Assembly: GCA_031403955.1 (NCBI GenBank)
Contig: JANNGR010000450.1
Location: forward strand, 1 to 61,366
DNA length: 61,366 nucleotides
Reading direction: 5' to 3'
Origin: CAISIP01 sp031403955
GTDB taxonomy: Bacteria; Pseudomonadota; Gammaproteobacteria; Burkholderiales; Burkholderiaceae_C
Shown: positions 59,596-61,366 of the stretch, piece after piece
Layout of the letters: every line of letters starts with the position of its first letter
Numbering within the stretch: position 1 is the stretch's first letter
Position numbers and translations under genes: made by a program
The notes under the pieces: model-generated
Database searches by the model: none
What the model saw: only the letters and a program-made list of their open reading frames with translations
What the model was told of the DNA's origin: nothing

Positions 59596-61188
59596 CTATG
59601 GTTCGCTGCGTGCGGCCCAGTCGGTTGACAACAACTTGCGGTCGATTTTTCCGTTCGGGTTGCGTGGAAGCGGCCCGGTCACGATCTCGATTCCCGCGGG
59701 CACCATGTAAGCGGGCATACGCGCACGACACTCGACCAATAATGCAAAACCAAGGTCCACCCCTGCGGGAACATTAGCCGGCGCTGCCGTCGCGGCAGTG
59801 GCAATCACCTGTATTGCCTGCCCGAGCGTTGCGTGCTCAACGCCAAACGCAACACACTCGCCCACCAGCCTGGTCGCGTACAACACCTCTTCGACCTCGG
59901 TCGGGCTCACCCGATAACCAGATGTCTTCATCATCTCGTCGCGCCGGCCGATGAAATACAGAAAGCCCTCCGCGTCCATACGCACCGTGTCGCCCGAGAA
60001 CACTGCATATTCGGGCAGTTGCAGGCCAGCCGGCCGGCCTGGCGCGCCCAGCGCCAGCAACTTGTAACGTTCCGCCGTCTTTTCCGCGTCGTTCCAGTAA
60101 CCCTGGCCGACCAGCGCGCCGCGATGCACCAACTCGCCCGGCTCGTCAGGGCCGCAGGCCGATCCATCTTCACGCAGCACCAGAATCTCGGCGTTAGGAA
60201 TCGCTTTGCCAATCGAGTCCGGCCGGCGATCAACTTCCTCAGGCGGCAGGTAAGTAGAGCGAAACGCCTCGGTCAACCCGTACATCAGAAAAGGTCGCGC
60301 CCCGGGCACCCGTTGCCGCAACAATCCCAGCGTCTCACGCGGCATTCGTCCACCGGTATTGGCGAAATAACGCAGGCTTTCGTCAATCGACGCCGGCCAG
60401 TCGAGTTGCACCAGCTGGATATAGAGCGGCGGCACGGCGGTCAGGCCAGTCACCTTTTCCCGTTCCATGGCTTTTAGGACGTCGCGTGGCAACAGGTAGT
60501 TGAGCAATACCACCCGCGCTCCAACATGAAACGCGGTGGTCAACTGGCTGAACCCGGCGTCAAAAGACAATGGCAGCGCGGCCAGCAACGTGTCACGCGA
60601 GTTATTCTCCAGATAAGACGCCACGCTCTTGGCACCCGCGACCATATTGCGATGTGAAAGCACGACACCTTTGGGCTTGCCGGTGCTGCCCGAGGTGTAC
60701 AGGATGGCGGCCATGTCGACATCGATCACCCGGTGCCCGCTCCGCGGAGCACTGGCAAGCAGGTCGGCCCATAACAAGCAATCCAGACCGGGCGGCAGCA
60801 TCGCCGCGGTTGCGGCAAAACTTGCGGCCGAATCGGTAACAACCACCTGCCGCAAGTCGGGGCATCGGGCCAGGGCGTCCACCAACAACGCCAGCCGCTC
60901 TGGCGACGTCAGCAGCACACGCACATTGCAGTCCTTCAAAATGAAAGCCACTTGTTCGGGTTTTAGCAATGGGTTGATCGGAACGAACACCGCGCCGGCC
61001 GCGGTCGCGCCAAAACTTGCAACCACCGTCTCAAACCGCTTGTCCAGATAGATGCCTACGCGTTCGCCGCGTCCCAAACCCAGGGCCATCAGCCCAGCTG
61101 CAAATTTCCTGGTTCCATCATCCAACTCGGCATAACTCAGAGATGCGGCACCGTTAGTCAGTGCAGCGGCGTGGGGCGGACTCGGCAA
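59596..61188 (-). CDS. Acyl-CoA ligase (AMP-forming), exosortase A-associated (TIGR03098-like), apparent N-terminal frameshift
   Basis: An ANL-superfamily ligase of about 530 residues. It has the P-loop ILYTSGSTGKPKGVVLSH, adenylation YGLTEAF, hinge GRRDEMMKTSGYRVS and the catalytic Lys in NPNGKIDRKL. It would activate an acid as acyl-AMP and transfer it to CoA or a carrier protein. The in-frame start here is a poor TTG at 61188. The natural N-terminus, LLPELIAESA, is encoded from ATG 61219/61228 in the adjacent frame and joins this one if one C is removed from a 4-base run at 61173-61176. This is a real frameshift or a homopolymer error. Confidence 0.85.
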   Translation of the reverse strand: MPSPPHAAALTNGAASLSYAELDDGTRKFAAGLMALGLGRGERVGIYLDKRFETVVASFGATAAGAVFVPINPLLKPEQVAFILKDCNVRVLLTSPERLALLVDALARCPDLRQVVVTDSAASFAATAAMLPPGLDCLLWADLLASAPRSGHRVIDVDMAAILYTSGSTGKPKGVVLSHRNMVAGAKSVASYLENNSRDTLLAALPLSFDAGFSQLTTAFHVGARVVLLNYLLPRDVLKAMEREKVTGLTAVPPLYIQLVQLDWPASIDESLRYFANTGGRMPRETLGLLRQRVPGARPFLMYGLTEAFRSTYLPPEEVDRRPDSIGKAIPNAEILVLREDGSACGPDEPGELVHRGALVGQGYWNDAEKTAERYKLLALGAPGRPAGLQLPEYAVFSGDTVRMDAEGFLYFIGRRDEMMKTSGYRVSPTEVEEVLYATRLVGECVAFGVEHATLGQAIQVIATAATAAPANVPAGVDLGFALLVECRARMPAYMVPAGIEIVTGPLPRNPNGKIDRKLLSTDWAARSEP

Positions 61189-61268
61189 TCAATTCAGGCA
61201 ACAGTGTTGATTGGGGCATAAAACTCATGAGAGGCTGTTGCGACTGGCAAGAAGTGGATTGCGTAAAA

Positions 61269-61366
61269 CTAGCCCGCACCCGTGGGCGTTTCATTGGACC
61301 CCAGGAGCCTGTCGGACTTGGGAATCGTCGGCTGCAAATCGACCGCAGCGGTCCAATTTTCACCGT
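61269..61366 (-). CDS. Possible C-terminal tail of an upstream protein, cut by the window edge
   Basis: One minus-strand frame is open from the window edge to TAG at 61269-61271, giving about 31 residues with TAAVDLQPTIPKSDRLLG near the middle. There is no recognisable family. It lies 40-50 bases before the acyl-CoA ligase start, where an upstream gene of the cluster is expected. Another frame is open too, so this is tentative. Confidence 0.25.
   Translation of the reverse strand, partial: GENWTAAVDLQPTIPKSDRLLGSNETPTGAG

Noticed and set aside
61269..61366. Insertion-sequence end at the right edge
   Set aside because: The bases near 61300 vaguely resemble a terminal repeat, but no second end or transposase is visible, so it is not called.

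Overview
The window looks like chromosomal DNA of a high-G+C betaproteobacterium, most likely Burkholderiales. The pointers are gene sets typical of that group: MidA / pteridine-reductase-like SDR / FolB / TtcA, TyrS / M23 peptidase / ErpA / uS9-uL13, PhoH-YbeY next to RuvA, a TetR/PaaR-type operator before paaABCDE, and an exosortase A (XrtA/EpsH1)-associated Prs regulatory and polysaccharide cluster. No rRNA, tRNA, CRISPR array or complete insertion sequence was seen.

Layout. 1-5.3 kb (+): the end of a CUT2-type sugar ABC importer, a Gfo/Idh oxidoreductase, and a coupled pair made of a secreted FG-GAP/ASPIC protein and a vanadium-haloperoxidase/PAP2 enzyme. A 317-bp MITE-like element with perfect 18-bp terminal inverted repeats abuts that enzyme's stop codon. 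5.7-10.7 kb: a small membrane zinc-ribbon protein, then minus-strand genes for a ROK kinase with a cupin phosphomannose isomerase, thioredoxin 2, an MFS transporter, a DUF2905 protein and MidA. 10.7-15.9 kb (+): pterin/folate genes, TtcA, a DUF4136 lipoprotein, a histidine phosphatase, and an unusual fusion of an alkylglycerol-monooxygenase-like domain with a YhhN lysoplasmalogenase domain. 15.9-19.2 kb (-): a MacAB-like tripartite exporter without its outer-membrane channel. 19.3-32.9 kb: mostly housekeeping genes (ruvB, ruvA, phoH, ybeY, dtd, tyrS, erpA, rpsI, rplM, rlmJ), with an alpha-carbonic anhydrase wedged on the opposite strand between ruvA and ruvB, plus a CDF transporter, an orphan histidine kinase, an ankyrin protein and an M23 peptidase.

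33-46.7 kb (+): nucleotide-sugar genes rfbBDAC, wecB, galE, a second nucleotidyltransferase and manC, interrupted by a complete phenylacetyl-CoA epoxidase operon paaABCDE under its own palindromic operator. The run ends in a FeeM-like acyltransferase fused to a degenerate PilZ domain.

46.7-61.4 kb (-): genes of the XrtA/PEP-CTERM system. In transcription order they are an acyl-CoA ligase (apparently frameshifted near its N-terminus), a PLP decarboxylase, a polyprenyl-phosphate sugar transferase, PrsK, PrsR, two tandem 927-residue PrsT TPR lipoproteins and an S1C-type serine protease. The exosortase is not in the window and is expected beyond the right edge. The plus-strand sugar-nucleotide genes probably supply precursors (dTDP-rhamnose, UDP-ManNAc, UDP-galactose, GDP-mannose) for the polysaccharide whose assembly and regulation genes converge on them at 46.7 kb.

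All family assignments come from reading motifs; no database search was run.
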